A stretch of 64,000 bases of DNA, taken from the NCBI GenBank assembly GCA_026874595.1, contig CM049315.1, forward strand, positions 34,920,164-34,984,163, read 5' to 3'. Position numbers and translations under genes: made by a program. The stretch is from Sipunculus nudus. Taxonomy: Eukaryota > Annelida > Sipuncula > Golfingiida > Sipunculidae. This document shows positions 14,146 through 26,987 of the stretch, one piece after another (positions within the stretch are counted from its first letter, which is position 1; the number at the start of each line of letters is the position of its first letter). The notes beneath the pieces are model-generated. The model worked only from the letters and a program-made list of their open reading frames with translations. It ran no database searches and was not told where the DNA came from.

Positions 14146-14187
<42 letters not shown>
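14039..14187. repeat. Two (TA)n tracts
   Basis: (TA)n at about 14039-14094 and 14147-14187, separated by about 50 bp of unique sequence. Confidence 0.93.
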
Positions 14188-14400
14188 AAAACTATCAGAT
14201 TTAAAGATAATAGGTGGTTTCATAAATAAGTACTAATATTTTACTATTTTTCTTTTACCCTGTAGATATTCGAAACTAAAAACCCGACCGACTGACGGAA
14301 GCGTACATGTCAAGTAAAATCTCGCTAGTATGACCACCCATACGAAACAGTAGCATGCATACTAGTATATATTTGTCCTTTCGAAGGACAGTTATACATA

Positions 14401-15605
14401 CAGTGGAACCCCACAATTACGACCACCCTGGGGACTGAGCAAAGTGGTCGTAATTTGGGGGTGGTCGTATTTGTGAAACTCTTACCTTGGTCACATATAT
14501 CAAGGCGATGTTTAATGTGTATCAGTTTGTATATATTGCATATCTTTAATGTGAATTATAACAAAATATTTTACTAAGCGGAGAACCCTTATTAGGAATG
14601 TTTTATTTTGTGTAGCTGAAAAGAAAACAAAATTGTTTTATATATTTATTCATGATAAAAATATATATACATGTACACATACGTAGTGACATAATTACAC
14701 TAGATACAATACGAAGATAACCTACTTGAACATATTGAACATAATACGTGGCTGTCATATATTTAGCCCTCGGCCTGAGTATATATTGCGTGCACTTGAG
14801 TTTTACCGACGCTTAACTGCTGAGCCAGTTGTCGGTGACTGCATGCATCCTGGTGTTTCCGCCTTGATTAACACCACTTTCTCCTTCAAGGAGCGCTCTT
14901 TCCGAGGCATGGTCGCAAAACAGCAAGCAAATTAAACGCAAACTGGACCAGTAGAGAAATAAACTGACAGCAATTTATCTGATAAGGCAAGACAACGGAT
15001 TTGCCCCCATGCAAGCTTTGAATTAATACATTTGACTGACTACTCAATAATCAGTGTGAGTAAGGTATGAGCACATTTAGGATTAACTAGATCATTAATT
15101 TGACCAATGAGGATCGAACATTATTTGATGAGTAAAAATATTAAGCTCTCGGTAGCTGTAATACAGGTGATCACTGAGGGGCAATTAGCATCGCTAGTCC
15201 AAGACCCCAGGGCAGTTAGCCAGGCAGACCCGGCTCATGAAGTAATCAGGCCGATAGTTCCCTCTTTGATCTACAACTTACGCCTCGACGAGTCTCAGCG
15301 CGGACACCGAGTCAGGAAGGGTTACACTAGGGTTGGGAACCCTTGTTACCCTCTTTGATCTTTCGTTAAGGCGCATGTGACAAGGCGCAGCCATTGACTC
15401 GTGACAAAAGTTGTTTCAGTACTTCTCGGCGGTGGTAGCATTAGCGGGGTCGCATTAGCGCTGGGGCCAGGATTTCTGGTCGTAATTCTGAATTTAGGGG
15501 TGGTCGTAATTTTAAATAAACTAACAAAAAATCGGGACCAAGCAAAGTGGTCGTAATTGTGGGGTGGTCGCAATTGTGGGTTGGTCGCAAGGCGGGGTTC
15601 CACTG
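14401..15605. mobile_element. Non-autonomous pogo/Tigger-like element, TA target duplication
   Basis: The left end reads CAGTGGAACCCCACAATTAC and the right end, on the other strand, CAGTGGAACCCCGCCTTG. Both are flanked by TA. Sub-terminal GACCAC / GTGGTCG blocks recur inside each end: AGCAAAGTGGTCGTAATT occurs at both 14438-14455 and 15541-15558. The CAGT start and TA duplication are typical of pogo/Tigger elements of the Tc1/mariner superfamily. The interior holds two short open frames (14726-14935 and 15107-15358) with no transposase motif, so I regard the copy as non-autonomous. Confidence 0.85.
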
Positions 15606-15983
15606 TACTTTCATGAGAACCATGAAAAATAGGTTCGTTCAGTCCTTGTTCGGTTTGAAAGGCAGTACAGTCCGTTTGTTCTTTGTTATACAAATATTGA
15701 CAAAAATTTGTTTAATTTTTATCTTTTTAAAATAAATTGTAGCAAATTCAGTTGTCAGATGATTATTTACTATCGCACCTTAAATGCTGGTTATGATGGC
15801 AAAGACCATGCACATGCAGAATTAAGGAGCTTCCTGACATTAAAGCATATATAGTTTTCATTATTTAAAATAAATGATATTTAACTAAATAATCCATCTT
15901 TTTCGCCATTGTTGCGGCAATTTTGTATTGGAAAATTGGATTTTAATTGAAATGTTAAACTTTAGTCATAGGTTTCTAGAGTC
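15606..15983. other. Intergenic sequence, nothing recognised
   Basis: AT-rich spacer between a DNA transposon and a SINE. No feature found. Confidence 0.5.
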
Positions 15984-16180
15984 CACCGGCTTCTTCATGT
16001 GGCTCACAGGTAAAGAGCACAGGACTCAAAGCCGGGAGATCGTGAGTTCGAATCTCAGCCGAGGCGGTGAGATTTTTTCATGGTCAGTCCCAACCGAGGA
16101 TGTGCGCTCTGCAGGCTTATTGGGAAGGCCGTGTCCAACGGCTGTGTTACACTCACAAACGAATGCGCCTTTTTTGCCAC
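15984..16180 (+). mobile_element. tRNA-derived SINE, family A, copy 1
   Basis: The head has RNA polymerase III promoter-like boxes: A box TGGCTCACAGG (about 16000) and B box GTTCGAATC (16046-16054). It is followed by a tRNA-unrelated body (tgagattttttcatggtcag, tgcgctctgcag, actcacaaacgaatgcgcc). The same order is found inverted at 17640-17856 and, more decayed, at 31678-31880. Three copies sharing head and body establish a family. This is not a functional tRNA, because it has no proper acceptor stem. Confidence 0.82.
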
Positions 16181-16185
16181 GTTTG

Positions 16186-16790
16186 CAGCCATATTGGCAG
16201 CATTTCGGATTTTCAATACGTCTTTTATAACTTGAGGCGTAATATGCCAGATCCTGATATGGACATCTATCTGATAAAAATTATTTTAAATAACTAACTG
16301 TTATTAAGTTTTATTTTAAGAAAAGGTCACTCTTTGTCTTCATATTGACATGTCATCTAGCATTTCACTTATAGTGCCCTAATTCATTTTATTGTTAATA
16401 TGCAAAAGTAAAGGGCACTTTGGGGGAACCTTTAAAGACTGTTTCATTCAGTCATGGGGAGGGTCATTAATTTCGGACCAAAAAGGTATCCATTTAATTA
16501 ACGAAATTATAAATACGAAACTTTGTTTAAACTTTCCAGCTTATATAGTTATCCATCCACGGATCTTATATATGTGCAGCGACAATATTAATATAATGAT
16601 CCAGAATGACCCTATTAACATATAAACCCACAATGGTTTAGTAAAGCATCACCTTTAAAAAAAATCCGTCATTTGATTAACATATAATGACAAAAATACA
16701 ATGAACAATCCGCCTTTGACGCCGGTTCGAGGCATATATTGGCAGCTATTTTGGATTTCAAGTATTTCTTTTAACTTGAATTGTAATCAT
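16186..16790. repeat. Diverged local duplication
   Basis: A segment of about 60 bp at 16186-16250 (catattggcagcattt, ttttataacttgaggcgtaa) reappears in diverged form at about 16728-16790 (catatattggcagctatttt, tcttttaacttgaattgtaa). No gene lies between the two. It may be the edge of a dispersed repeat. Confidence 0.4.
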
Positions 16791-17639
16791 ATACACACAT
16801 AAACACTGGAATTGAATTCTATCCTACGCTGTTTAACATGGCTCGCATGTTTTTTTTTCAATATTATAAGCTTCCATTTTTCTCCTAATTTATAAAGAAC
16901 AATGAAAAAGGAGTCTTAGATTACATTTTGCTAAGAAAGAAATTATTTCAGCTGAAAATTATTTTGTAAGGCAAAAGAGTCCGATTAGGATATATTTTTA
17001 TATAGGTAATTATAAATTAAAGATGATTCTGTTCCGTGTTTGACAATGGTATAGAACCGTATTAGCACTCAAGCTATATATGGATATTTAAAATCTAATG
17101 CAAACTTAGTAACCGCGCATGTATACACTTTGTGCGATTTTTTAGACGCCTTTTCATGAAGCGACGGGGCATTTTTGGAAAACCACGTGTTTTGTAATTG
17201 TACCAAATACTATCATGATTCAGTCGTCTGTCATGCTGTTGGTTTCGTTCTGTTAATAATTGTCTGGGCACTCAGTTTTGTCACTGACAGGTAATTTGCT
17301 TTCAAAATAAACTGACCGTATATATAATTGAAATACATGTATTCACAAACATCGATCGGCATGGTGCATCCCTGGGCAAGACAGACTTTGCGTACTTCGC
17401 AACATCAACCATCTATAAACGGAATAACTTTTTAAAAAATATTATTTGTTGTTGGAGGTAACCGCCTCCAATTTTTAATCTTAGCCGAACTCTTTAGTAT
17501 ATTTGTTAATCTGCAGAATTCCATTCCGGTTTCGGACTATACATGACATGCAGTATCACACTGTATGCTTCCTCCTATTTAATGTCCTTGTGTTAACCAA
17601 GCCCGGTGACTGCTGTACCTGCGGGCCCTTGATGTGTAA
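16791..17639. other. Intergenic sequence, nothing recognised
   Basis: AT-rich. No supported gene. Confidence 0.5.
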
Positions 17640-17856
17640 TCGCCCCTATTGCTGGGTCATACCACCGAGGAATTCACGAAAGGAGCACTCGTTTGTGAGT
17701 GGAACGGCCTTCGAATAATGAATACAGAGCACTCGTTCACCTTGCATGGGTGGGGGTCGACCGTGAAAAATCTTACCACTTGGCTGAGATTCGAACTCAC
17801 GATCTCCCGGCATTGACACCTGTGCTCTATAACTCTGAGCCACAGAAGCCGGTTAT
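17640..17856 (-). mobile_element. tRNA-derived SINE, family A, copy 2 (best preserved)
   Basis: Read on the minus strand the head is GGCTTCTGTGGCTCAGAG, then TATAGAGCACAGGTGTCA, then GCCGGGAGATCGTGAGTTCG, with intact A-like (TGGCTCAGAG) and B (GTTCGAATC) boxes. The body matches copy 1 through the CACTCACAAACGA string and then continues further (CCTCGGTGGTATGACCCAGC). The open frames across it are read through SINE sequence and are not genes. Confidence 0.83.
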
Positions 17857-20300
17857 ACGGAATAATTGTTATTTACCGAGTGTTGAAACATTTAATCATT
17901 TAAAACTTCTTCGTTTTGCGCAGTGCAATTTGGAATCACTTGCCTCTAATTATTATAAATTTGGATACGACTTAAAATGTTTCAAGATTTATCTCGTTCT
18001 TAGTTTTTCAATCTCCAGGGCAAACTTATTTGTTTAATTAATGAAAATAAGCAATCTTTTCCGAATATTGTCGGTCTGCTTGATAGTGTCCATTATCGCC
18101 CTTATAACCAGATGATTTTAATTGTCTTATGAAATATACTTATTTTATTCTTGTTATTTAAGTTTATATATCTTCGAATGTCTTTATTATATGCTACAAG
18201 CTGTTTATTTCGTTTATTTGTATTGTCATGTTGTTCATGATATTTATTGTATATTGCTCATGATATTTATTTATATTGCTCGTGGCACGGGGTTGCGGAT
18301 ATAATTACGGAAGTATATACCCTTCTGGTACGGGACACACTAAAGAATTTTAAAATAAATTAATAAGTATAAAGGGGCGACACTCGTTATATATCTTATT
18401 GAACTATTCCTCAAATTTATAAGACAAATCACCTATGTAAAATTCTTTCACTGAGGTCCATCCAGCTATTGAAAATAAAATCAAGGTTTTTTAATTCATG
18501 GTCAGTTCTGCGGCACTATTGGGTCAATGACACTTTGTTCACGAATGAGTCAAGAATTTGTCAAAGACTGTTATCAGAATATTAAGTGCCTTTCGTTAAT
18601 TCTTCAAAGGTTCGCATGTTAGTGAAGACTGTATATATTTCCTTTTTGTTTTGGATTTCTTAGATTTCTTTAATAAAAATTGAAATTTCAGTACAGATTT
18701 TAGTGTTACATTTATATATAGCAGTGGTGATATTTTACACGACATGCGCAGTGTCCCATGCAGTGGCTATTTTGTGAAAAGTTACAGTATAAATTATGTG
18801 TTAAAATATGCCACTGAAGTATATCCATGAACAAGCGAAAATATCAATTATTTGCGTTTGTGTTGGATTCCTTTGTTTTATAATAGAATTTTCATGGAAA
18901 TTAATTAATGCAATAATACATGAATGCATCATATGAATGACACTGAAAGCTTGGCCATTAGAAACTATTGCTTTAGTTCAGACAGTGATGAATTTCAGAA
19001 TCAACGCAATTTTCATAATATTATGTGTTTTTAATTTCATCTTCATAAGATTTGCTATAGCAGAGACCATATAAAATTTATTGAATGATAGATCGTAATA
19101 GAACATAAATATCACTCTTAAAATGGTTCTTTATGTGTAATTCGCTCTGGATATATGAAGTTGAATTACTTCATGTGAAAATTAAATCGGCTTCGAAAGC
19201 TTGTTTTATACTCAGTTTTAGGCAATCATAATTTTCATCATAATAAAAGACTTGCTCAGTAATTTCTAGAAGTGTCCCTCGTTTGCATTCACTTGGAGAC
19301 ACTCGGTCCGATATTTAACCATAAGTGGCAAAATACATTTATTAAAACAAGATATGTTTAATCAAGGAAAAACACTCATATTTCTATTGAAGTAGGGAAT
19401 TTTGTCAACAGGATCCCTGCGTAAATTATATCCTTTTTTAACCTCGGACTAAAAAGACTCCCCGTCGTGAACAACACCTTGACAAATTTGCAAGATATGC
19501 TGAAATATGATGAAACACTTAATACGGGGGCAACAATAAAGCCCTATCCAGGAATGGTAGCTCATCTAGCATTAAGACTAATTCTGCTAAAACATCTGGC
19601 AATATAGCCAGCATTTGCATGGAATCGCTGGAGATTGAGCGAACTTACGATTTCCCCCAATTTTGGACATGTGAGTTTTCTTCGCGATGACTGATGTATT
19701 TTTGAAGTATGAAATGTGAAGTGATATAAATGTTACCTGTCAGGACGAACGCTGATTGGTTTGCCTTGGATACAGCTCGCACGGTACCCTAGCCCACCGG
19801 CAACAGACTGGCACCGATAGGCCCTCTGTCGGCTACAGGGCGAACTGGACATAAATCATCGTAAGTTACAGATTGTCGGAGTCAGAGGCCTCACAAATCA
19901 CCGCCATATTGATTGGTTTCCCCGCGTCTGGATCGTCTGGCACACAGCCTCGTTCTCAGTCCTGTGTGACGTAGAAAAACATACAAGCTGGTTAATTTCA
20001 TGGCATTGCATGGAATGCAGTCGTTTTTAGGTCCGGTTTTAAAATTTGATGAAGTACAATGTACTGCATGTTCATGTGCGTTTATTTATGGATGATGAAC
20101 CGAGATAACTGCCATGCTTTGAATGACATGCCATACTGCCATTAGACATTATTTACTTCACATGATCAGGTTACACAAACAGCCTGGTTTAAAGTCTATT
20201 TGGCAATATATATGTCAAATGTCCATTTCAAGACTATAAGCCTAATATTCATATATTTATAGTTTGCCTTATCTTGTGGAAAATTCTCATTAAATGATAT
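17857..20300. other. Intergenic sequence, nothing recognised
   Basis: AT-rich up to about 19400, with a GC-richer part at about 19740-19980 (several ggcc and cgg strings) but no open frame of interest there. Confidence 0.45.
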
Positions 20301-20310
20301 CACAGATTAC

Positions 20311-20381
20311 CCCCCCCCTCTTTCTCTCTCCCTCTCATATATATATATATATATAATGTATATATATAATGTATATATATA

Positions 20382-20435
<54 letters not shown>
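20311..20435. repeat. Poly(C), CT-rich and interrupted (TA)n compound repeat
   Basis: CCCCCCCC passes into CTCTCTCCCTCTC and then about 100 bp of (TA)n containing three ATAATG interruptions. Confidence 0.93.
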
Positions 20436-20440
<5 letters not shown>

Positions 20441-21500
20441 TGGACAAACGCATAGGCCTATTAAACCATATTTGAAATGATAGGAGACCTTAATTACTTT
20501 TGTTTTATATTCATGCAAATCAGAGTATGAATTGTCATTTTTTCAAATTTAGTAGTTAGTCTATCCCATCAAGGGGCGCCAATCGGTTTTTCGGCGATAA
20601 TGATTAGAAATGCTTATAATCCCATTCATTATTTATACATGTTTCAATGAGAGCGTATTGTAAGCAATCCTGCAGTACCTCACGAAATAACATCTAACAT
20701 ATATAGGCCCGGATTGCGAATTTATGCTTACGATTTATTTTAAAATATTTACACTGTACAAAGCACTGCTACCGTCCATTGGTTAAAAGGTGTCAATCAC
20801 CCTATATATGACTTCAGTCTGTAAGTCGTAACAAGATGACACTGTTTTCTCGGATGTTAAACTATTTGTTTTGTTTAGGTATTTTGCTTGTTTGGCTATG
20901 AATATATTTGCCGGAGTCACTGACAGGTTATCACTGAAATAAATTGAGGCTGCAAAAGAATATATCCGAAATCGAATCGCATGATTGATGGAGTAGACTT
21001 TATATAGTGACATGATACACGCAAACAGACTTTTGCGGGCCACTCACATGCATATAAACACGCACGCATATATACACACGCATTATATATACAGCTTTCG
21101 ATTTATCTTTAGTATGTATACAAAACCGCATCATTCAGGTGGTCATTGGCCATATATGGTTATACACATATTTTTACAGGTTAGCATATATATATATGAG
21201 TGTTGTATGATTTATAAGCATTTTATAAAATATCATATTTCCAGACAGATTTTACACTCCGGCCTGCGTGTACTTTCACAATGAGAGACGGGTACACGTT
21301 TATACACTCATTTAGAGTTTTTCGTATTTCATAATTATTCAGACCTTGTATACAAGCATTATTTCGATTTTGGGAAAATATAAGTTGCAATTCGTCGTAT
21401 TTACAGAAGGTATACATTTGAATGAAAAACATGCACACATCGCTCCGATTCGGACACGTCTTAAAAAATACCAGTGACCAGAAATATATACAGGGAGCTA
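20436..21500. other. Intergenic sequence, nothing recognised
   Basis: No supported gene. An 86-codon minus-strand open frame (20783-21043) has no recognisable character. Confidence 0.45.
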
Positions 21501-21513
21501 TATATATATATAT

Positions 21514-21554
<41 letters not shown>
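21501..21554. repeat. (TA)n microsatellite
   Basis: About 54 bp of (TA)n with small interruptions. Confidence 0.93.
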
Positions 21555-21847
21555 GTTGCAAATCAAGGTTCCATCAAAGGATACCAAGTGCATTTATAAA
21601 TGAAAATATTTCGAATCAATCAAACGTCAACGCTAATCTAAATGGGATTTAATATTATCAAATACCAATGAAAATTGACTTACCAATGCAAAAATATGGT
21701 GGATATTCATTAATGACCTACCAAGATAGTAAAATATCGCAAAAAAGAGAGTAATTAGTTTTCAATATTGTATCTTTCACTTGTTTTATTAAACAAACTA
21801 TCATGCATGAGTGTTATCAGACATTTACAAGATAAGCAAAATTAGCA

Positions 21848-21866
21848 GGGGGCGGGGGGGGGGGGG
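21848..21866. repeat. G-rich run
   Basis: A run of G broken by one C. Confidence 0.85.
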
Positions 21867-24006
21867 GATGTATATTTTTGTTCAGACTACCGCCTTGTAT
21901 TATATAAAATCGATTTCCAATTACATGGGTAGTTAGCTAGATTACTATAGTATCCTCTTTCATGTTTTACCCGGATGTACATTCTAACCTTTAGCCTAAG
22001 CAATCCCACTTATATATAGGGTATAAAATACACTAATTTATAGATTACATCTCGGGGTTATAATTTTTTTAATGTATTTATGGAATACATTTTCTTTATC
22101 TTATAAGTTTTTAAAAACAACTGCTCCAAGATTTGGTCGCGTTTTAGCCAGGTTTGACTGTGCCACATGCATACAGAGCTATGGTTAGGAATTTGATCAT
22201 TTTTTTCGAAACTAAATTAGAATGTAGAGTCAGAGACCCACATGTGTTCCTCGGCCAGGACCTAAATCACATTTAATTTGATGTGTTATACACAGACAAA
22301 TCAAGTGGGTCACGGTTCACCAGCTTCAGGGTTGCATACGGGTGAGCTTTGCTCCTTGGGACAAAAGCGACGCCATGCATATACCTGTGAATGACCCTGG
22401 CCCCCGTCCGGGATAAACCATATAGTCTCGTACTGGCCAAGAATTTCTTTAAAATATTTTAAATTGATCCAGATTTCTTTCAAATTTTAATGAATTATTC
22501 CTTGGGATAACCCTCCAAAATACTTATCGAATCCGCATCATGAGCTACTCCACCACAATCATCTCAACGATGTATATTTATTCGTGAAAATGATAATCTA
22601 CAGTGCATTTCCTTTCAGCGGCTTTTTATCATATAAATATATATTTCCTGTAACGCCTATTTTCACTTACCCAAACCTATACATGTGCATTGTCTTGAAC
22701 ACCCCCCTCCTTCCCCTTCCACTTTTATCTCAGGCGATATTATTGGTAAAGTGTGCATAATTTCAGCAATATGTTATATACTTTGTAAAAGTAAAATTAA
22801 ATAAAGCAGGTGTTAGGAGAAAATGATTATAATTTGTCAGCAGTCATGCCCACAATCTCTAACATACATAAATACTGATGAGAAAACAGTGAATTTTATT
22901 GTATACAGTCACGCTCAACCTTTAATTTCGAGTCGCAGTAAAAAAAAAGATACATGAAACAACATTTTAAGGAAATTGTAATCGTTTGTAGGAATTCAGA
23001 TGTACATCCACATCCACTGTATAATATTTTGTGCTGGTGCTGCATAGAGAAAGCTCTTGTGTAATCGAGAACTCTATTCAGAATTAGTGGTGGCGCGTTA
23101 ACTGTAGAATGTTAAAATGAATTTATAATGTTGTCACTATTAGGAAATAATTTATAAAGTGTCCGTGGGCATGGACGTTTCTCGTAACCCCCTTATAAAT
23201 ACTATGATTTATAGACCTGTATTTTTGAAAACAAAATACAAAAAATTTATATGATGTATGCCATGCACGTCATTTGTGAAACTTTTTATTGAAATAGCGG
23301 AAGAGATAATCAGATAGAAAAAGAGCTTGTATCAAAACATCATGAACTGCTTATTGATAAAAGACAGGAGCAGCTTCAACTTGTAATCCACCTGCAAAAA
23401 CAATAGGTATACTAATTAATACATACTAATCAGAAGCAATTCGGTGTTAATTGTCTTATTTTTCTTTATGTTTCTGACGATAGGTGTCGCTTAAGCACAG
23501 AGTATATATACATCTTTATGCATACGATCAAGTGGCGATTTTGAAAACGAATCATGAATGGGTATACTGATATTGGTCTTTTCGCGAATGATTGTTTATG
23601 ACATTAAGAAATCTCTTATTTTTTAATAAAAAAATATACTGACCAATCTTTGTCTGATATATATTGACTTTTCTGCCTCGCAATTCTTGGAGCATTTTTC
23701 ATTATTTATTTCACGTCATCATTGTCATTTGACAAGATATCACATGACTGACGTGACGTCATCTAGGATGTAATAAATTCCTGGCACAGAAATTTAAAAA
23801 AATCGACGTACCCTATTGATTAGGAGTTGCACTTCGGACCGGAAAGTCTTCGGTTCAGAATCCACTCAAAGAATTTCACTCAAATGTTTTCATTTTGGAT
23901 TATTCCAAGCCAAGTGCATATTAAACCTGATTGCTAAAAGCCTTAATCAATAACATACCATTATTATAATATGGTTACCTTGAACTTCATTCAACAAAGA
24001 GTTCAA
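21867..24006. other. Intergenic sequence with one possible decayed SINE
   Basis: No gene supported. At about 23815-23875 a string with tRNA-like spacing ends in GGTTCAGAATCC, one insertion away from a B box. That is too weak for a SINE call. Confidence 0.4.
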
Positions 24007-24040
24007 CCCCCCCTCCCCCCCCCCCCCAAAAAAAAAAAAA
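24007..24040. repeat. Poly(C)/poly(A) run
   Basis: Two blocks of C (interrupted by a T) run straight into about 14 A. Confidence 0.88.
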
Positions 24041-24699
24041 CAAGCTTGGTGACGGTGGCAGAAAGACGTATCTTTTAAGATAATAATTCATCGTTCCGCG
24101 AAATCTAGCAGTTTAATGTTAACATGCAAATAAACAAATAGTAAATTATAAACAAAAAAAATAATGTACACGCTAAAATGTATATTATTTGCATGATTGC
24201 ACTGAATGGAGGTTAATGAAATAGGTTGAGTAATGATTTACCAAGCGATGTTAGTTATTAGTGACTGATTAAGACATTATATTACAAGAATAATGTCACC
24301 TATTTGTTATTACGGCATTGATACAACACTGTGGTCCTCTGATAATTATAAAAAACTATCAGGCGGGTGGATACATGAGACACTTTACATGTGAATTACC
24401 GATGATTTCCCCAAAAGGTGTATATGCATGGAGCAGAGTTACATGAAGGTTTATGTATTATCCTTCTCTCCACCAACAGGACTCGTTAAGATTACCTGGG
24501 TTATGTCAAATGCAACATAATAAAATCAGCCAAATATATCCATATATGAACCAATACATTCATTGAACATCTAGAAAATATTATTATTGTAAAATGCTCA
24601 AGGATATACTGAAAGATAAGGGGAACTTTAAGGTGGATGAATAATTTGGAACTATACTAGGAAACATCGATCGCTCATTTGGGATAGATGGTATGATTT
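24041..24699. other. Intergenic sequence, nothing recognised
   Basis: AT-rich. No feature. Confidence 0.45.
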
Positions 24700-25900
24700 G
24701 ATAGTATGATGGCTGCGTGACGTATACGAGCAGGTAGGGCCACCCGTTTACACCCGGCTCGAGGGTCAGGTCTGAAAGCACAAACACAGCTGTCTACACG
24801 CGACTCCCCAAACAATGCCGCCATGATGGCTTCCTGACCCCCGCTCTCAGTTACTCGCGCCGTCAGTCAAGAGGGGACACCACCTATACAAGGGGCCGCC
24901 ATTTACTCAATCCCTGATCGGACGTGACTACCGACAGCCAGACAGCCAGGCCAAACAAATTGTGGAAGATCCCGTTAGGGCGCACTGATATATAGATCAT
25001 TGTCCATTAAGGGTGACACACATTACCGAGTGTTAATAAAACACACAGCCAATAAGCCCGTGCTAGTTATGTCACGGGGGCCGGCTTAAGTCGGACTTTT
25101 AATTAAGCGCTGTGTTCGTATTTTACGGCACCGAGGCGCCAATTACACCTATAAGTGTGCCTTCTTCTCCCGGCTTAAGATAAATTGCGCTTAATTTCTG
25201 GCCGGATTTCGCGCCTGACTGAAGGGTATCGGTCGTCTGTTTAGAGTGGTTTGGTCGCCGTCTTCAGCTGAGTTGACGGGGCCGTGACAAACGCGGTTTC
25301 GGCAGAAGACAAATTAAAATAGATGGTTTATTTATCACTACAAGCCCGTGCCAAACACTCTCGCTTTCTGCCAGCACGCAGGCTGATTATGGCTGGCTTT
25401 ACTGCTGAGTTCGCTTGGGAACACGACATGAAGCCATTTATATCAGCCCTGTTGATAGCTGAATACACCAAAGTGATTTGTTTCAGTCACCTTTCAGTGG
25501 CAGGGTGCATGGACTCCGACATAACACTAATGACGATTGACGGTTTTGCCGGCTGCAACTTAATTTACCTGAGGTTAAAACTATTTACTTTTCACAATGT
25601 TGGACAAATCAGCCCTGCATGTGTGGTCCCGACGTATAGACTGGGCGCCATTGATGCACTCCCCTGTCACGTGACCCTACCAGACGACCACAATCACCAG
25701 ATGGCGTGACCGGCGTCATTAGGCAAACTATTTCAAGAAACACTGGATGTCATCTTAAGAATTTCTTTCAGTTCCTCGGCAGCAGTAAAGAAGCGATGAC
25801 AGCTACCAGACCGTCCACGTTTCACTCTCATATGTTGATTTATCTGCACACATGGCCTGGTCTAACAGATTTACTTTCTTTATCATAGCACACACTGTGC
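24700..25900. other. GC-richer, repeat-poor island, possible regulatory DNA
   Basis: This segment has no microsatellite, many CpG-containing strings and low AT compared with its flanks. It carries TTAATTAAGC, GGCGCCAATTACACC and AGATAAATTGCGCTTAATTT strings that look like homeodomain or other factor sites. The longest open frame (128 codons, 25323-25709) has no recognisable domain, no splice sites I trust and no coding-like composition, so I do not call a gene. Confidence 0.35.
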
Positions 25901-26379
25901 TTTACCTTGCCACACGCCATGAGCTCATTGTTTTCAGCGTTCGTCTCCTGCGGCATCCTTGAACTCGAAAAATCACTTGCACTTTGTATAACATCTAATC
26001 ACGAATTGATTCTCCTGGAAACATTTATTAAATTTGTTAGGAATACTTGCATTTTGGCCCTTTGGTTTTTTCTTTGGGCAGAATTTTCCAATCAACAACC
26101 TGATACAACCATATATAAACTCATGAAAGGGTAGCTCCGTTAATGTTGGTGACACTTCTTGATCAAGGAAACCATATGACAATTTCAGATTTTATATAGG
26201 GGGGTTGGGGGGGGGGGGTGTCGGGGGAGGATTTCAGTGATCGCAAACATCTAGTTTATTTTGAATTCTATACCAGAGCAATAAGTGGTGCATGTATATA
26301 TTAACAGCGTAAAAGTTATTCAAATGACCAGACACAGCATACATGAAACCAAGATGGCAATGATTTTAACAACTGCATA
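25901..26379. other. Intergenic sequence with a G-run
   Basis: A G-rich stretch at about 26199-26230. No gene seen. Confidence 0.45.
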
Positions 26380-26520
26380 GCGGTAGCCCATACATTTGAT
26401 TTCGGAGCTGAAGGCCTCAAGTTCGAAACCTGCCGGCTCCTTAGTGGCAGACAGGAGAATCATCGCTTATCATTAGGTTTTCTCTGATGTCTTAATGACA
26501 TGGACCTATCCTTTAATCAA
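26380..26520 (+). mobile_element. tRNA-like SINE remnant, different family
   Basis: The sequence has a tRNA-like spacing of an A-box-like part (tagcggtagccca) and a good B box (AGTTCGAAACC at about 26428-26438), then an unrelated body ending in aatcaaaaaag. It matches neither family A nor family B in the body. A single copy in this window, so family status is unproven. Confidence 0.45.
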
Positions 26521-26792
26521 AAAAGAACTGCAAAAAAGTGCTTGTTTCTACAATGTCGATAATAACAGTATCCTTAATATAATACCGGGAATATATGTCT
26601 TATTTCAATGCAAACCCAAAAAAAATCTCTATATATTGCTGCCTGTTTAGCAAAGGCCTGTGGTTTGACAGTATATTCTATCGCTGTTTCACCTTTCATC
26701 AAAATATCTAATTTTACATTTAATCCTCCCCCATGGGATAGGATGGATTATAGCTAGGGGATAGTTTATTTCTATATTAATATTTGGGTAAA

Positions 26793-26860
26793 ATATATAT
26801 ATTCTTGCTCCAGATCTTACCGTGCCCCTTCATCAAGTTCGATTGATTTCAAATTACAAA
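26793..26860 (+). repeat. Dispersed repeat R1, copy 1
   Basis: The string from tatatatattcttg through GATCTTACCGTGCCCCTTCA to ttcaaattacaaa recurs at 30098-30162 with few differences. It is next to a (TA) run in both places. Confidence 0.75.
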
Positions 26861-26967
26861 CTTGGGTCACAGATTTGCACCTGATATTTATGTTTGACCT
26901 TGACCTTATTTTCAAGATCACAAAGTCCATGGATGATCCCCGATTATCGCCCTGTTGCGGGCCTCCC

Positions 26968-26987
26968 GGGGAGGGGGGGGGGGCTTC
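26968..26987. repeat. G-rich run
   Basis: Homopolymer-like stretch of G interrupted by one A. Next to it, at 26886-26920, the string TGACCTTGACCTTATTTTCA contains two TGACCT nuclear-receptor half-sites. Confidence 0.8.

Noticed and set aside
23815-23875. tRNA-like sequence
   Set aside because: B box is interrupted (GGTTCAGAATCC) and no A box or second copy is visible.
25323-25709. 128-codon plus-strand open frame
   Set aside because: No recognisable domain, no trusted splice sites, and the sequence behaves like non-coding island DNA.
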